Positions 10,195 to 20,664 of a stretch of DNA of 64,000 nt are shown piece after piece. Source of the DNA: Peribacillus glennii (GTDB taxonomy: Bacteria > Bacillota > Bacilli > Bacillales > DSM-1321). The notes beneath the pieces are model-generated. The model searched no databases, had not been told where the DNA came from, and was given only the letters and a program-made list of their open reading frames with translations. Made by a program: the position numbers and the translations under genes. Where the stretch lies: the NCBI RefSeq assembly GCF_003429105.1, contig NZ_QVTD01000006.1, positions 62,001-126,000 on the forward strand. Direction: 5' to 3'. Numbering within the stretch: the stretch's first letter is position 1; the number at the start of each line of letters is the position of its first letter.

Positions 10195-12966
10195 TTATGC
10201 GTTTTGTGAATAATGTTCTTCAACAACTGCGGCACAACGCGGGCAAAGGGTTGGATGCTCCTCCACCTTGCCCACGTCTTCAGAAACATTCCAGCAGCGT
10301 TCGCATGTTTCGCCTTCAGCTTTCGTAACAACGATGGCCGCTTTTTCTAGCTCAAGCGCCTGTTCCGGAGCTGATTCCAGATTGCCTCCAACCTCGAATG
10401 CCGAAACGATAAATAACTGCTCAAGGCTTTCTTCAATGCTTTCAAGCAATTTCTTTACTCTGTCATTTACATAAACCGTAACTTTTGCATTTAATGATTT
10501 ACCGATGACCTTTTCGTTCCGTGCTTCTTCCAATGCTTTTAAAACATCATCACGAAGGGACATGAACGTGTTCCACTTCTCTTCTATTACCGTTGCATTT
10601 TCAACTTCGAACCCATCCGGCATCAGTGTCAATTGCACACTTTCCTCCGTTACGCCCGGTATGAATGCCCAGACTTCATCCGCTGTATGTGACAGGATTG
10701 GTGAAACCAATTTCACAAGAACGAGCAGGGATTCATAAAGAACGGTCTGAATCGCGCATCTTTCCTTGCTGTCAGGGGCTTCACAGTACAAGATATCCTT
10801 CGCATAATCGAGATAGAAGGCGCTAAGGTCGAGCGTACAGAAATTGTTGACCAAGTGATAGATCGTCGCAAATTCATAGTTGTCATAAGCCTGCTTTGCA
10901 TTTTTTACGAGCCTGTTCAATTTAATGAGCATATACTTGTCAACTTCACGGAGCCCGTTCAAGGAAACTTTATCGGTTTCTGGATTGAAGCCTTCGAGAT
11001 TTCCGAGAAGGAAACGGAAGGTATTCCTGATTTTCCGGTAAACCTCGGCTACCTGCTTTAAGATTGGATCGGATACACGGACATCTGATTGATAATCTAC
11101 AGAAGCCACCCACAGCCTTAGGATATCAGCGCCAAGCTGATTCATTACTTTGGCTGGGACAACAACATTCCCGATTGATTTGCTCATTTTTCTTCCTTCG
11201 CCGTCCAATGCAAAACCATGGCTTAGAACGCCCTTATATGGCGCTTTTCCGCTGACTGCCACACCGGTGGACAGGGAAGAGTTGAACCAGCCGCGATATT
11301 GGTCGGAGCCTTCCAAATACAGATCTGCCGGACGCTCCAGGCCATCGCGTTCGACAAGTACTGCCTGATGGGATGATCCGGAATCGAACCATACGTCCAT
11401 GATATCCGTTTCCTTGGTAAATTTCCCGTTCGGGCTGCTTTCATGCGAGAATCCTTCAGGAAGCAAATCCTTCGCTTCTCGCTCGAACCAGATATTTGAT
11501 CCGTGCTCTCGGAACAGGTTCGAAACATGTTCAATGGTTTCATCCGTTATAATCGGGTCGCCATTTTCTGCATAGAATACAGGAATTGGGACACCCCATG
11601 CGCGCTGGCGGGAAATACACCAGTCACCGCGGTCACGGACCATGTTATGCAGTCGGGTTTCCCCCCATGCAGGAACCCATTTAGTCTCTTCCACTGCTGT
11701 TAAAAGCTCCTGACGGAAATCTTTGATGGAAGCAAACCACTGCGCTGTTGCCCGGAAGATGGTAGGCTTCTTCGTACGCCAGTCATGCGGATAAGAGTGG
11801 GTGATGAACGTAAGTTTCAATAGTGCCCCTGCTTCCTGGAGCTTTTCTGTGATTGGCTTGTTCGCTTCATCATAAAATAATCCAGCAAACTCGCCTGCTT
11901 CACTGGTCATATAGCCTTTTTCATCAACAGGACAAAGGACCTCCAGGCCGTATTTCTGCCCGACAATGAAATCGTCTTCCCCGTGGCCCGGCGCTGTATG
12001 GACGCAGCCTGTACCGGCGTCCGTTGTTACATGCTCACCTAATACGACAAGCGATTCACGGTCATATAAAGGATGCTTTGCAACTGCTTTTTCAAGTTCT
12101 GTACCCTTCACGGTCTTCACGACTTTTTTGTCTTCCCATCCTACTTCACTGGCGACGGACTCGAGCAGGGCTTCGGCTACGAGGTATTTTTCACCATCCG
12201 CTTCCACTACTGCATAAGTTAAGTCCGGATGCAAGGCAATACCCTGGTTAGCAGGAATGGTCCATGGAGTAGTCGTCCAGATCACGATCTTTACGCCTTC
12301 CTCTACAGCTCCTTTTCCATCGGTAACCTCAAATCCAACATAAATGGACGCTGACCGTTTATCCTGGTATTCGATTTCAGCTTCCGCCAGGGCAGATTCA
12401 CTGGACGGTGACCAGTAGACAGGCTTCAGGCCTTTGTAAATATAGCCTTTCTTCGCCATATCGCCAAAAACTTTAATTTGCTGCGCTTCATATTCAGGCT
12501 TTAACGTAATATAAGGATTTTCCCAGTCACCGCGAACTCCAAGGCGCTTGAACTGCTCACGCTGGTTATGGATCTGTTCATAGGCATACTCTTCACAAAG
12601 CTTACGGAACTCAGCTACACTGATTTCCTTGCGTTTTACGCCTTTTTTTGCCAGAGCAGTTTCAATTGGCAGACCATGCGTATCCCAGCCGGGCACGTAT
12701 GGCGCATGAAAGCCGCTCATCGATTTATAACGGACGATAAAGTCTTTTAAGATTTTGTTTAAAGCGTGGCCCATATGAATATCGCCATTTGCATACGGTG
12801 GCCCATCATGCAGAATGAATAATGGCCGGCCTTTTGTGTGCTCCTGCACCTTATTATAAATATCCGTCTTATTCCAAGTTTCCTGAATTTCCGGCTCGCG
12901 CTTTGGCAAATTGCCCCGCATTGGAAATTCGGTTTTCGGCATCAATAACGTATCTTTGTATTCCAT
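10195..12966 (-). CDS. ileS: Isoleucyl-tRNA synthetase
   Basis: It charges tRNA-Ile and edits valine. The 923-residue class I enzyme has the HIGH-type motif in [15 protein letters not shown] near residue 55, KMSKS in [10 protein letters not shown] near 595, and a C-terminal zinc ribbon (CERCW and CPRC) near 890-910. I chose the ATG at 12966, matching the family start [12 protein letters not shown], 7 bases after GGAGG. An earlier start would add 10 residues. Expression is controlled by the T-box leader just upstream. Confidence 0.98.
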   Translation of the reverse strand: MEYKDTLLMPKTEFPMRGNLPKREPEIQETWNKTDIYNKVQEHTKGRPLFILHDGPPYANGDIHMGHALNKILKDFIVRYKSMSGFHAPYVPGWDTHGLPIETALAKKGVKRKEISVAEFRKLCEEYAYEQIHNQREQFKRLGVRGDWENPYITLKPEYEAQQIKVFGDMAKKGYIYKGLKPVYWSPSSESALAEAEIEYQDKRSASIYVGFEVTDGKGAVEEGVKIVIWTTTPWTIPANQGIALHPDLTYAVVEADGEKYLVAEALLESVASEVGWEDKKVVKTVKGTELEKAVAKHPLYDRESLVVLGEHVTTDAGTGCVHTAPGHGEDDFIVGQKYGLEVLCPVDEKGYMTSEAGEFAGLFYDEANKPITEKLQEAGALLKLTFITHSYPHDWRTKKPTIFRATAQWFASIKDFRQELLTAVEETKWVPAWGETRLHNMVRDRGDWCISRQRAWGVPIPVFYAENGDPIITDETIEHVSNLFREHGSNIWFEREAKDLLPEGFSHESSPNGKFTKETDIMDVWFDSGSSHQAVLVERDGLERPADLYLEGSDQYRGWFNSSLSTGVAVSGKAPYKGVLSHGFALDGEGRKMSKSIGNVVVPAKVMNQLGADILRLWVASVDYQSDVRVSDPILKQVAEVYRKIRNTFRFLLGNLEGFNPETDKVSLNGLREVDKYMLIKLNRLVKNAKQAYDNYEFATIYHLVNNFCTLDLSAFYLDYAKDILYCEAPDSKERCAIQTVLYESLLVLVKLVSPILSHTADEVWAFIPGVTEESVQLTLMPDGFEVENATVIEEKWNTFMSLRDDVLKALEEARNEKVIGKSLNAKVTVYVNDRVKKLLESIEESLEQLFIVSAFEVGGNLESAPEQALELEKAAIVVTKAEGETCERCWNVSEDVGKVEEHPTLCPRCAAVVEEHYSQNA

Positions 12967-13028
12967 TTCCATTCCTCCATATTTCCTGAACATCATAATC
13001 GATCAAACCGGTGTCAGCATTTAACAGA

Positions 13029-13320
13029 CAATAAAAAAAGCCCTCTCATCCCACAATAGGGACGAGAAAGCTTATTCCCGCGGTACCACCCTGGTTAGAT
13101 ATGGGTCAAGGCTTTGACTGCCGACTCCATATCCTCTTAAGCATCCGTAACGTGAATGATGCGCCTCGTTTACTTCCATAAGGGTTCAACTCGGAACTCA
13201 AGGGTGATCTTCGGATTCTTCGCCTATGCCGGGCTTCCACCCTTCCCGGCTCGCTCATTGCAAGGAATTTCCTTCTTTCATAGGGAATTGAAGAAACGTA
13301 CTGTCCCTCTCATCGTATGA
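13029..13320 (-). promoter_or_regulatory. T-box riboswitch leader of ileS
   Basis: The minus-strand leader contains the conserved T-box sequence AGGGTGGTACCGCG at 13092-13079. It is followed by a terminator, CTCGTCCC-TATTG-TGGGATGAG, and a T-run at 13040-13033. In stem I an ATC (Ile) codon stands in the specifier context GAAGATCACC near 13209-13200. Uncharged tRNA-Ile is expected to bind and stabilise the antiterminator. Confidence 0.95.
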
Positions 13321-13383
13321 TATCGATATGAATGATTTTTTTAAAATTATATGCGAAATAAGTGCGAAACGTCAAGCGAACGA

Positions 13384-13887
13384 TTATACTTCCTCGTTTA
13401 CCTTCAATTCGGTTGCATCAATTTCATATTCCAAAAGCTTATCCCAGTCATCATTATCCAGCAAATCCAACTGGGCTTCAACAAGCATTTTGAAGCGTGT
13501 GCGGAACACCTTGGACTGTTTTTTCAGTTCTTCGATATCCATGGCGATTTTCCTCGCCTTTGAAAGGGAATCGTTGACAATCCGGTCGGCATTCTTCTCC
13601 GCTTCTTTTATTATCAGCTTTGCTTCCTTCTGGGCGTTCCTTTTTACTTCTTCTCCCGCTTCCTGGGCAATGATAATTGATTTGTTCAACGTTTCTTCAA
13701 TACTTTTAAAATGGCCAAGGCGGTCATAAACTTCATTTAGTTTATTTTCCAGTTCCTTTTTTTCTCGAAGGATTATTTCATAGTCTTTAATGATCTGATC
13801 AAGAAACTCATTTACTTCGTCCTCATCATATCCACGGAATCCCTTACTGAATTCTTTATTATGTATATCTAACGGAGTCAGGGTCAT
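13384..13887 (-). CDS. divIVA: DivIVA cell-division / polarity protein
   Basis: It senses negative membrane curvature at septa and poles, positions Min proteins in division and anchors the chromosome in sporulation. The 167-residue protein begins MTLTPLDIHNKEFSKGFRGY, the conserved membrane-binding N-terminus. It continues as predicted coiled coil rich in Glu, Lys and Ile. It ends the ylmC-sepF-ylmH group, its usual place in Bacillus. Confidence 0.96.
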   Translation of the reverse strand: MTLTPLDIHNKEFSKGFRGYDEDEVNEFLDQIIKDYEIILREKKELENKLNEVYDRLGHFKSIEETLNKSIIIAQEAGEEVKRNAQKEAKLIIKEAEKNADRIVNDSLSKARKIAMDIEELKKQSKVFRTRFKMLVEAQLDLLDNDDWDKLLEYEIDATELKVNEEV

Positions 13888-14025
13888 AGGGGCACCTCCA
13901 AAACGATTTTGCGCTCTTTTATTATACTATTCTACGTTTCGACAACAAATTTGTAAATCCTTCTTCGTTTTTAATTATTTAATTTATGGGTTAGGATATG
14001 GGAAGTTTGGGTGGAGTGAGCTTTT

Positions 14026-14799
14026 TCATTTAAGCCTGCCCACCGTGACCTTCCATTTTTCTTTTTTTGTTTTGCCGTCTACCGACAGGATTCTACACCG
14101 GCCAAAACCGCGGATTGACAGAATATCTCCTTCCAGACATTCAATGGATGAACTTTCCGTTTGCTTGAAATTCAATTTTACTTTTCCGGATTCAACCAAA
14201 GCCTGGGCCTTTTGCCTGGAGAGATTGAGGGCTGAAGAAATGATAGCATCCATTCTCATGGAGCTTACCGTGATGGTCTGTTCATCCCATTGTTCATCTG
14301 GCTGCAGGATTTCTTCAAAGTCGATTTTTTTCAGGCTCACGGAGGCTTTGCCTATTTTCTCGAGATTTGCAAGTAAATAGTCCTCGATTTCTGCGGCCGC
14401 CAAAAATTGTATGTGATCACCGGAAATGATAATATCCCCGAATTTTTCCCGTTTCAGGCCGAGTGACATTAAAGTGCCAAGCACCTGCCGATGGTCAATC
14501 GAGACAAATTTCTTCGGGTAGGCAAGTTCAAATAATGAAACCTGAAAGTCGTCGTCAGCGGGAATAAAATAGTCAGGGCAAAGAATCGCTCTTTTTCTTT
14601 CTGCATCCGTAATGACGCTGAACGTGTAAAGGGATATCTCGTGATCGTTCCCCAGCAAAGTTCGTAAAATGTGCAAGGCGCGTGGATCAAGAAAATCCGT
14701 CAATTTAGGAGAGTACAGGTTTCTTGCTTGTCCGATCCAATTCAGGGCCTGGTCGATGAATTCCTTTTCTTCCGGCCTGAAGTGCTGATAAATACTCAT
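14026..14799 (-). CDS. ylmH: YlmH, S4-domain RNA-binding protein
   Basis: This is a 257-residue protein with an N-terminal conserved domain and a C-terminal S4 RNA-binding domain (about 180-245, SALNLSRQKAQALVESGKVK). Family members associate with ribosomes; work on B. subtilis YlmH links it to rescue of stalled peptidyl-tRNA-ribosome complexes. The frame is open for 25 codons upstream. I chose the ATG at 14799 for its AAAGGAG site and the family start (xIYQHFR). Confidence 0.93.
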   Translation of the reverse strand: MSIYQHFRPEEKEFIDQALNWIGQARNLYSPKLTDFLDPRALHILRTLLGNDHEISLYTFSVITDAERKRAILCPDYFIPADDDFQVSLFELAYPKKFVSIDHRQVLGTLMSLGLKREKFGDIIISGDHIQFLAAAEIEDYLLANLEKIGKASVSLKKIDFEEILQPDEQWDEQTITVSSMRMDAIISSALNLSRQKAQALVESGKVKLNFKQTESSSIECLEGDILSIRGFGRCRILSVDGKTKKEKWKVTVGRLK

Positions 14800-14933
14800 A
14801 TACGCCTTCTCCTTTACGTGTATGTTCCTGGAAGTAAAAAGGACCAACCCCGGAAGACAGGCAGAGGAGGGCATACAATTGTTATTGCAATCCCTTTATC
14901 GCGCAGTCTTTAAGGTCGGTCATGGAAGCCCGT

Positions 14934-15197
14934 CTATGCAAGCCATCTAAAAAGCTGGAATAGACCGTTTCCGGCAAATTGCAGGACGAGCAGTGCCACA
15001 ATTGGCGAAAAATCGATCATGGCAATGGGTGGAATAAATCGCCTGAAAGGCTCCAAATATGGTTCACATATTCTCGCTAAAAAACGTCCAATCGTTGTCT
15101 CCCTTGCATTCGGAAACCAGGACATCAATATGTACGCGATTAAGGCATATGAATATATCCTAATCGCGGTCGATAGAATGTCAAATAACCACAACAT
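14934..15197 (-). CDS. ylmG: YlmG, YggT-family membrane protein
   Basis: This is an 87-residue protein with two hydrophobic segments (about 5-27 and 62-84) separated by the YggT signature [20 protein letters not shown]. It lies between sepF and ylmH as in most Firmicutes. It is thought to act in cell-envelope or division-related functions, but its molecular role is not established. Confidence 0.92.
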   Translation of the reverse strand: MLWLFDILSTAIRIYSYALIAYILMSWFPNARETTIGRFLARICEPYLEPFRRFIPPIAMIDFSPIVALLVLQFAGNGLFQLFRWLA

Positions 15198-15203
15198 TAA
15201 ATT

Positions 15204-15659
15204 TTACCACCTCGTATTGTCGTACTCATCTTCAAGAGCAAAACCGGTAATGTTTCCAGATACATCCACATTATCCGGAGTGCATAGAAAAATGTCCGTG
15301 CCTATTTTTTGGATATCTCCGCTGATTGCATACACTGTCCCGCTAAGGAAATCGACAATCCTTTTGGCTTGGTCGTGCTGGATGCGCTGAAGGTTAACGA
15401 CAACCGCACGGTGATTTTTCAAATGGTCTGCCACTTCCTGGGCTTCGGCGTATGCTCTTGGCTCCAATAATACCACTTTTGAAGATTTTTGTATGCTATG
15501 AAGACTTACAACGTTCTGGTTTGACCCGGAAGAGCCGGACTGCTTGTTAGCCGGCTTGGCCATTTTTGGTTCCTGTACCTCTTGTTCGACAACTTCTTCC
15601 CTGTATTCATATTCGTCGTCAAGTGCAAAAAATGATTTAAATTTAGATACGATTGACAT
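15204..15659 (-). CDS. sepF: SepF, FtsZ-binding septum protein
   Basis: It is a membrane-anchored partner of FtsZ that shapes the Z ring. The 151-residue protein has an amphipathic N-terminal helix ([19 protein letters not shown]), an acidic/polar linker, and a C-terminal SepF domain from about residue 60 ([27 protein letters not shown]). ATG at 15659 follows AAGGAGG. Its gene lies with ylmE and ylmG upstream of divIVA. Confidence 0.95.
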   Translation of the reverse strand: MSIVSKFKSFFALDDEYEYREEVVEQEVQEPKMAKPANKQSGSSGSNQNVVSLHSIQKSSKVVLLEPRAYAEAQEVADHLKNHRAVVVNLQRIQHDQAKRIVDFLSGTVYAISGDIQKIGTDIFLCTPDNVDVSGNITGFALEDEYDNTRW

Positions 15660-15672
15660 TAAAGGTACCTCC

Positions 15673-16350
15673 TTAAGAATCTTCGCCGACCAATGCAGTT
15701 CCTATACGGATCATGGTTGCGCCTTCTTCGATGGCAATCGGGAAATCATTGGACATGCCCATCGACAATTGCTTGCAGGGGGCATTGCCAAGGGCTTGGT
15801 TTTGGACTTCGGCCTGAAGCTGTTTCAGCTTTCGGAAACAGTCCCTTAATAAGCGTTCATCCTGGGTAAATGGCGCCATGGTCATCAAACCGTCAACAAC
15901 TACCTTATCGAAACTTTCCAGGCTTCTGACGAATTCGACTGCCTCGGAAAGGTCGATGCCATGTTTTGAATCTTCCCCGGAAACATTGACCTGGACGAAG
16001 CATTTCACAGGTGTCTTCGCCCGTTTTTGAATTTCTTCAGCTAATGAAATACGGTCTAGCGAATGGATATATTCCACTTTATCGATGATGTTTTTTACTT
16101 TTCTCGTTTGCAGGCTGCCAATAAAGTGAAAGTCGGCACGGCCATGCAATTCGGTATATTTCTCCAATAGACCATCTTCCCGGTTTTCCCCAAGGTTTTT
16201 GATACCCGCATCCACTGCCTCGATCGCTCGAATGGTGGATACATACTTGGTAACGGCGATGATAGTTATTTCTTCACGGCTCCTGCCGCTTTTTTCACAG
16301 GCTTGCCGGATTTTTTCTTCGATGTTCGCTAAATTATCTGCTACTTTCAA
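15673..16350 (-). CDS. ylmE: YggS/YlmE PLP-binding protein
   Basis: It is a PLP-carrier protein that helps keep vitamin B6 and amino-acid balance. The 225-residue single-domain alanine-racemase-like barrel has the PLP-binding lysine in VTKYVST near residue 35. The phosphate-binding motif is [21 protein letters not shown] near 195. The start is TTG at 16350 with GGAAGGAGG overlapping the end of ylmD. Confidence 0.93.
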   Translation of the reverse strand: MKVADNLANIEEKIRQACEKSGRSREEITIIAVTKYVSTIRAIEAVDAGIKNLGENREDGLLEKYTELHGRADFHFIGSLQTRKVKNIIDKVEYIHSLDRISLAEEIQKRAKTPVKCFVQVNVSGEDSKHGIDLSEAVEFVRSLESFDKVVVDGLMTMAPFTQDERLLRDCFRKLKQLQAEVQNQALGNAPCKQLSMGMSNDFPIAIEEGATMIRIGTALVGEDS

Positions 16351-16355
16351 TGACG

Positions 16356-17177
16356 CTAATCCTCCTTCCAGCCGATGAAGCTCATCATGCGACCGGTCTT
16401 GCCTTTATCCCTTCGGTGTGAGAAGAACTGGCTTCCCATGCAGCTTGTACATAATCCTGATACTTCAATCCGGCTTTTTGGCACGCCGGCTTTTTCCAAA
16501 ATCAATGTGTTTAGGGCTTGCAAATTTAATTGATATTGGCCTTCACTTATTAAAGTATATGGCTTTTCGTCATTTTCTTCCAGCATATTTTTCACTAAAC
16601 TGACAACTTTGTCGTCCACAATATAACAATCACCGCAAATCGACGGGCCGATCGCGGCATAAATATCAGATGACGAAATTCCTTCAGCGTTCCACAGCTT
16701 TATCATTTTTTGCGCTATTGCGCCCACTGTCCCTTTCCAGCCTGCATGGGCTGCTCCGATATATCCCTTTTTCGGGGCAAAAAAATACAATGGAACACAG
16801 TCAGCGAAACACAATGTCAGCAATATGCCTTTTTCATCCGTAAAGATTCCGTCAGTTGCCTTAAGGGCGGATGCATAATCCCGTGAACCACTGCCCCTTT
16901 CAATCCGTCCGGCTTTGATAATATTCGTTTGATGTGTCTGTTCCGCTCCAATCCAAGAGTCCAATGGAAAATGGAGTTTACCGGCAAGGATTTCACGGTT
17001 TTTTACCACTGCCCCGATACTGTCGCCTACGTGGAACCCGGTATTTAATTCCGCAAATCCGCCGCTTGATACGCCCCCGTTTTTTGTGGTGAACCCGGCA
17101 ATGAGACCGGGCCATGCCGATTGCCAGCTTTCTATTTCATAATATTGGTCTTTTTTTAAAATAAATGCTTCTTTCAT
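16356..17177 (-). CDS. ylmD: PgeF/LACC1-family laccase-domain protein (YlmD)
   Basis: The 273-residue protein belongs to the multicopper-laccase-domain family. Members include purine nucleoside phosphorylase/adenosine deaminase-like enzymes and the peptidoglycan-editing factor PgeF. Metal-ligand motifs are visible: FADCVPLYFF, AHAGWKGT, and GPSICGDCY. I chose ATG 17177 rather than the first in-frame start because AGAGGT lies 6 bases before it. It ends 5 bases before ylmE starts. Confidence 0.92.
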   Translation of the reverse strand: MKEAFILKKDQYYEIESWQSAWPGLIAGFTTKNGGVSSGGFAELNTGFHVGDSIGAVVKNREILAGKLHFPLDSWIGAEQTHQTNIIKAGRIERGSGSRDYASALKATDGIFTDEKGILLTLCFADCVPLYFFAPKKGYIGAAHAGWKGTVGAIAQKMIKLWNAEGISSSDIYAAIGPSICGDCYIVDDKVVSLVKNMLEENDEKPYTLISEGQYQLNLQALNTLILEKAGVPKSRIEVSGLCTSCMGSQFFSHRRDKGKTGRMMSFIGWKED

Positions 17178-17273
17178 ACTAATACCTCTGATCATTTTTC
17201 ATTTAGTTTACCATATTCATCCGTTAATTTTTACGTAAATCACACAGTCAGTTTAAAGAAATTACGGTTTTTA

Positions 17274-17510
17274 TCAGATGTTGTGGTCGACCAGAATAAC
17301 ATCTGCACCTATTTTCCTGATTTTCCTCCATGGGATAATGATGTCCTCCTCCCGCCCGAAGAAACCCATCAGTTTCCCGCCACCCGAAACGATAATTGCT
17401 TCAATTGCCCCCGTCGCTATATTAATATCCAGATCCGATAAGTTGCCCAGTTTCTTTCCGTCCGCAATATTGACGATATCCTTCACCTGGAATTCCGAGA
17501 TTTTCACCAA
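17274..17510 (-). CDS. ylmC: YlmC/YmxH-family PRC-barrel protein
   Basis: This is a 78-residue PRC-barrel sporulation-associated protein. The text VKISEFQVKDIVNIADGKKL and a glycine-rich turn GGGKLMGFFG fit the YlmC/YmxH family. The start is TTG at 17510 or the adjacent GTG at 17507; GGGAGA suits either. Upstream, the ABC ATPase gene ylmA of B. subtilis is absent, so ylmC follows sigG directly after a hairpin. Confidence 0.9.
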   Translation of the reverse strand: MVKISEFQVKDIVNIADGKKLGNLSDLDINIATGAIEAIIVSGGGKLMGFFGREEDIIIPWRKIRKIGADVILVDHNI

Positions 17511-17613
17511 AGATCATCTCCCGCTGTTTTTTTCTTCCTATGTATATGATGAAACTGTAATAAGCATGTTGCAATATTAACTAACTGAACCGAGGGCTTT
17601 TTTCAAGCCACAA

Positions 17614-17692
17614 AAAAAAAAGCCTTCCCCTAAAATGAAGCTGGAGTCAAAGCCAAACAGGCCCTGCCCCCGTAGCTCTCATTTTCAGGTAA
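17614..17692 (-). terminator. Probable terminator after sigG
   Basis: On the minus strand an imperfect long stem (CCTGAAAATGAGAGCT with AGCTTCATTTTAGG) closes a loop of about 35 bases and is followed by GGAAGGC and ten T. It lies just past the sigG stop. Confidence 0.65.
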
Positions 17693-17697
17693 TAGCT

Positions 17698-18477
17698 TTA
17701 ATGTTGGATATTTTTATTCATTTGCCGGATTGCCGCTTTTTCCAGCCGTGACACTTGAGCTTGGGAAATGCCGATTTCGTCTGCCACTTCCATCTGTGTC
17801 TTCCCTTGGAAAAATCTTTTCCGAAGAATCATTTTTTCCCGCTCATTCAACCGCCTCATGCCTTCATTGAGGGCTATTTCATCAATCCATTGGCTGTCGC
17901 GGTTTTTCTCGTCACTCAATTGGTCAAGAACATAAATCGGGTCACCGCCATCATTATAGATCGGTTCAAATAAAGAGACAGGATCCTGGATGGCATCAAG
18001 TGCAAAAACAATTTCTTCATGCGAAACGTCCAATACTTTAGCGATTTCTTCTGCGGTCGGTTCCCTTGAGGTTTGACTCATAAGCCTTTCTTTAACTTGC
18101 AATGCCTTATAGGCTATATCCCGTAAAGACCGGGAAACTCTTATCGGGTTATTGTCACGCAAATATCTTCTTATCTCGCCAATTATCATTGGTACAGCAT
18201 ATGTGGAAAATTTAACATTCTGGCCTAAATCGAAATTATCGATGGATTTCATTAAGCCGATGCAGCCAACCTGAAACAGGTCATCCACAAATTCGCCCCG
18301 ATTATTAAAGCGCTGGATCACGCTTAATACAAGCCTCAGATTCCCGTTTACCAGCTTTTCTCTTGCTGTGATATCGCCTTCCTGCATTTCTTTAAAGAGT
18401 TTTCTCATTTCGTCATTTTTCAAAACCGGTAATTTTGATGTATCAACACCGCAGATTTCAACTTTGTTTCGAGACAA
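17698..18477 (-). CDS. sigG: RNA polymerase sigma-G factor (late forespore)
   Basis: It directs late forespore transcription. The 259-residue sigma-70-family protein begins MSRNKVEICGVDTSKLPVLK, the near-invariant sigma-G N-terminus. Region 2 (FVDDLFQVGCIGLMKSIDNF) and region 4 with its helix-turn-helix (MEVADEIGISQAQVSRLEKA) follow. The start is TTG at 18477 behind GGAGG. It follows sigE as in B. subtilis. A GCATA-13-base-GGGGAGA stretch upstream could be a sigma-F/G promoter, but the spacing is short and I do not list it. Confidence 0.97.
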   Translation of the reverse strand: MSRNKVEICGVDTSKLPVLKNDEMRKLFKEMQEGDITAREKLVNGNLRLVLSVIQRFNNRGEFVDDLFQVGCIGLMKSIDNFDLGQNVKFSTYAVPMIIGEIRRYLRDNNPIRVSRSLRDIAYKALQVKERLMSQTSREPTAEEIAKVLDVSHEEIVFALDAIQDPVSLFEPIYNDGGDPIYVLDQLSDEKNRDSQWIDEIALNEGMRRLNEREKMILRKRFFQGKTQMEVADEIGISQAQVSRLEKAAIRQMNKNIQH

Positions 18478-18631
18478 AATATTCCCTCCTCACAGGAGCT
18501 GCTGTACAAAAAACAGTATCTCCCCGGGAGGGAACAAATATGCACCACGTTAGCGGGCATAATTTTTGTCCTCTATGCCAAATCCGGTAAAAACATTGAT
18601 ATGATTTAGTTCGTCCGGCAAAAAAATTTAT

Positions 18632-19351
18632 TTAAACCATTTTGTTAAACTCTTTTCTAAGTCTTTTGATAATTCTTTTTTCAAGACGGGAAATATAGGA
18701 TTGGGAAATGCCCAGCATATCCGCGACATCTTTTTGTGTCTTTTCTTCCCCGCCGGTAAGCCCAAACCTTAATTCCATGATTTGCTTCTCACGGTCAGTC
18801 AGCTGGGTAAGCGCCTTTGAAAGGAGTTTCCGGTCGACATTGGCCTCCAAATCCTTGGTAATGATGTCTTCTTCAGTACCGAGAACATCGGACAGAAGCA
18901 GCTCATTTCCATCCCAGTCGATATTGAGAGGCTCATCGAAAGAAACCTCGGAGCGGATTTTATTATTCCGGCGCAAATACATTAGGATTTCGTTTTCAAT
19001 GCATCGGGAAGCATATGTAGCAAGCTTGATTTTTTTTTCGGGATTAAAGGTATTGACCGCTTTTATCAACCCTATCGTACCGATGCTGATCAAATCCTCG
19101 ATATTAATGCCGGTATTTTCAAATTTCCTGGCAATATAAACGACGAGCCGGAGGTTCCGTTCGATTAGGATTGATCGTGCGGCTTCATCCCCCTTTGGCA
19201 GCTTCCCGATCAGCAATTCCTCTTCATCTTTGGAAAGCGGCGGCGGAAGGGCTTCACTCCCGCCTATATAGAAAATTTCATCAGATTTCAATCCGAGCTT
19301 GATTAGCAATTTATACCAGTAATACGTGAATCGGAGGACTAATTTTTTCAC
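18632..19351 (-). CDS. sigE: RNA polymerase sigma-E factor precursor (early mother cell)
   Basis: It is the early mother-cell sigma factor, made as inactive pro-sigma-E. The 239-residue protein keeps the hydrophobic, amphipathic pro-sequence ([20 protein letters not shown]), removed by SpoIIGA near residues 25-30, then the conserved [17 protein letters not shown]. Regions 2 and 4 follow ([39 protein letters not shown]). The start is GTG at 19351 after GGGAG. It is transcribed with spoIIGA. Confidence 0.97.
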   Translation of the reverse strand: MKKLVLRFTYYWYKLLIKLGLKSDEIFYIGGSEALPPPLSKDEEELLIGKLPKGDEAARSILIERNLRLVVYIARKFENTGINIEDLISIGTIGLIKAVNTFNPEKKIKLATYASRCIENEILMYLRRNNKIRSEVSFDEPLNIDWDGNELLLSDVLGTEEDIITKDLEANVDRKLLSKALTQLTDREKQIMELRFGLTGGEEKTQKDVADMLGISQSYISRLEKRIIKRLRKEFNKMV

Positions 19352-19406
19352 GAGTATTCTCCCTTCTATTTTTCTGAATCCGGAGTATAGATTAGTAATG
19401 CTTTAT

Positions 19407-20333
19407 TCAGGATGCACTCTCCGCGTGGGTTCCCGTTAACATTTTCGGATGTATAATGCAATCGTATGAGCGATCCGAAGACAGTTTTTGAATGGTGAAT
19501 GAAATCAACCCGCTATGAACTTCATACTCTTTGCCGTCATGGCAAATTTTTATCCAATCAGGCTTAATGGCAGTCAATAGTTGATGGTCGTTGCCGACTA
19601 CCTTTGCCGGAACAATCCGCATTCTATTCGACCAGCTGTATTGGAATGACTCCTGCTGCAATATTGAATCTGGATTCCCGATCAGGTCAAGTACATCACT
19701 CGGGATCGCTCCCTTGTTTATTCCTTCTATCGACACAATCATGACAGGTGACCTGCTTATTGGGTCATACAGCTGGTTTCCGCTGTCAACCAAGCCATCC
19801 ATACTGCATTCAAAGCCTTCAATTTTAATGAACACCCTTGCTAATTGTTCGTAGGTAAGCTTTGCCATTTCAATACCGGCGAAGGCCCGCTTGGAAAATT
19901 GCCACGCAAGCGGAAAGCCGATTATGACAAATGTCCAGCTTACCGGGTCTCCGAACTTGTTTATGCCTGCAGCCATGCCCGGATGAAGCGAATGGATTTT
20001 GAATTCGAATAAATAATGGAGCCCCAAAAGGATTCCCCCGGACAAAAAAGTCACCAAATAAAGAGAGGCAAGTTTTTTTAAAAACACCTTCAGCCTGATG
20101 AAACCGAAGGCAGCCGCTACCATGAAAACGGAAATAAGAAGCTTGATTAACACATTGTCTGCAAGAAAATAGTATGGCGTGAAAGCAAAAAGGATAATCG
20201 ATGAGCCTACCAACCCTGCCAGAACAATTCGCCATGCTTTCGTCCGCTTCTTTAATAAAATTGCGGTCCAATATAAGAGGAGGCAGTCAAATAACCAATT
20301 TAACAGCCAGATTACATCTAAATATAAAGTCAA
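19407..20333 (-). CDS. spoIIGA: SpoIIGA, membrane aspartyl protease for pro-sigma-E
   Basis: It cleaves pro-sigma-E at the sporulation septum after a forespore signal (SpoIIR). The 308-residue protein has five N-terminal membrane segments (about 5-150). A C-terminal retropepsin-like domain carries the catalytic DSGNQLYDP near residue 183. I chose TTG at 20333 because it gives the family start (TLYLDVIWLLNW) behind GGGAGGGGAG; the longer frame lacks a site. The length is close to the 309 residues of B. subtilis. Its promoter shows the unusual spoIIG spacing. Confidence 0.93.
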   Translation of the reverse strand: MTLYLDVIWLLNWLFDCLLLYWTAILLKKRTKAWRIVLAGLVGSSIILFAFTPYYFLADNVLIKLLISVFMVAAAFGFIRLKVFLKKLASLYLVTFLSGGILLGLHYLFEFKIHSLHPGMAAGINKFGDPVSWTFVIIGFPLAWQFSKRAFAGIEMAKLTYEQLARVFIKIEGFECSMDGLVDSGNQLYDPISRSPVMIVSIEGINKGAIPSDVLDLIGNPDSILQQESFQYSWSNRMRIVPAKVVGNDHQLLTAIKPDWIKICHDGKEYEVHSGLISFTIQKLSSDRSYDCIIHPKMLTGTHAESAS

Positions 20334-20377
20334 GCACTCCCCTCCCAAAGACTCGTCAATAAGTCTATGTTTCCAAA

Positions 20378-20411
20378 AGTATAACGTACATCCTTCCTGA
20401 AAGTGTGTCAC
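20378..20411 (-). promoter_or_regulatory. spoIIG-type promoter with 22-base spacer
   Basis: On the minus strand GTGACA (20411-20406) and TATACT (20383-20378) are separated by exactly 22 bases. The B. subtilis spoIIG promoter is known for this over-long spacing and for activation by phosphorylated Spo0A. A one-mismatch 0A-box (TGTAGAA against TGTCGAA, plus-strand reading) lies at 20459-20465. Confidence 0.72.
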
Positions 20412-20664
20412 TTTTTGTATAGGAAACCTGAGAGTTTTTTAGTGAATTGTTCAGATTTTGTAGAAATATCTTTATAGAAAAGTTACATTCAAGCAGTATA
20501 TTAGTGATCAATCCTCATTCATTCCGGGTAGCAAGGATTGACGAAAACAATGATAGTGGTAAAAAAATATATTTTTAAAGTCCATCAGTTTATAGAGGGC
20601 CCCTTCTATAGAAAACCCGCCGATTGGCAAGCCGTGTTAAAGCGGAGATCAGAAGTCCGGCTAA

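Noticed and set aside
18478-18631. Sigma-F/G promoter before sigG
   Set aside because: GCATA and GGGGAGA occur but only 13 bases apart, shorter than expected, so I did not list it.
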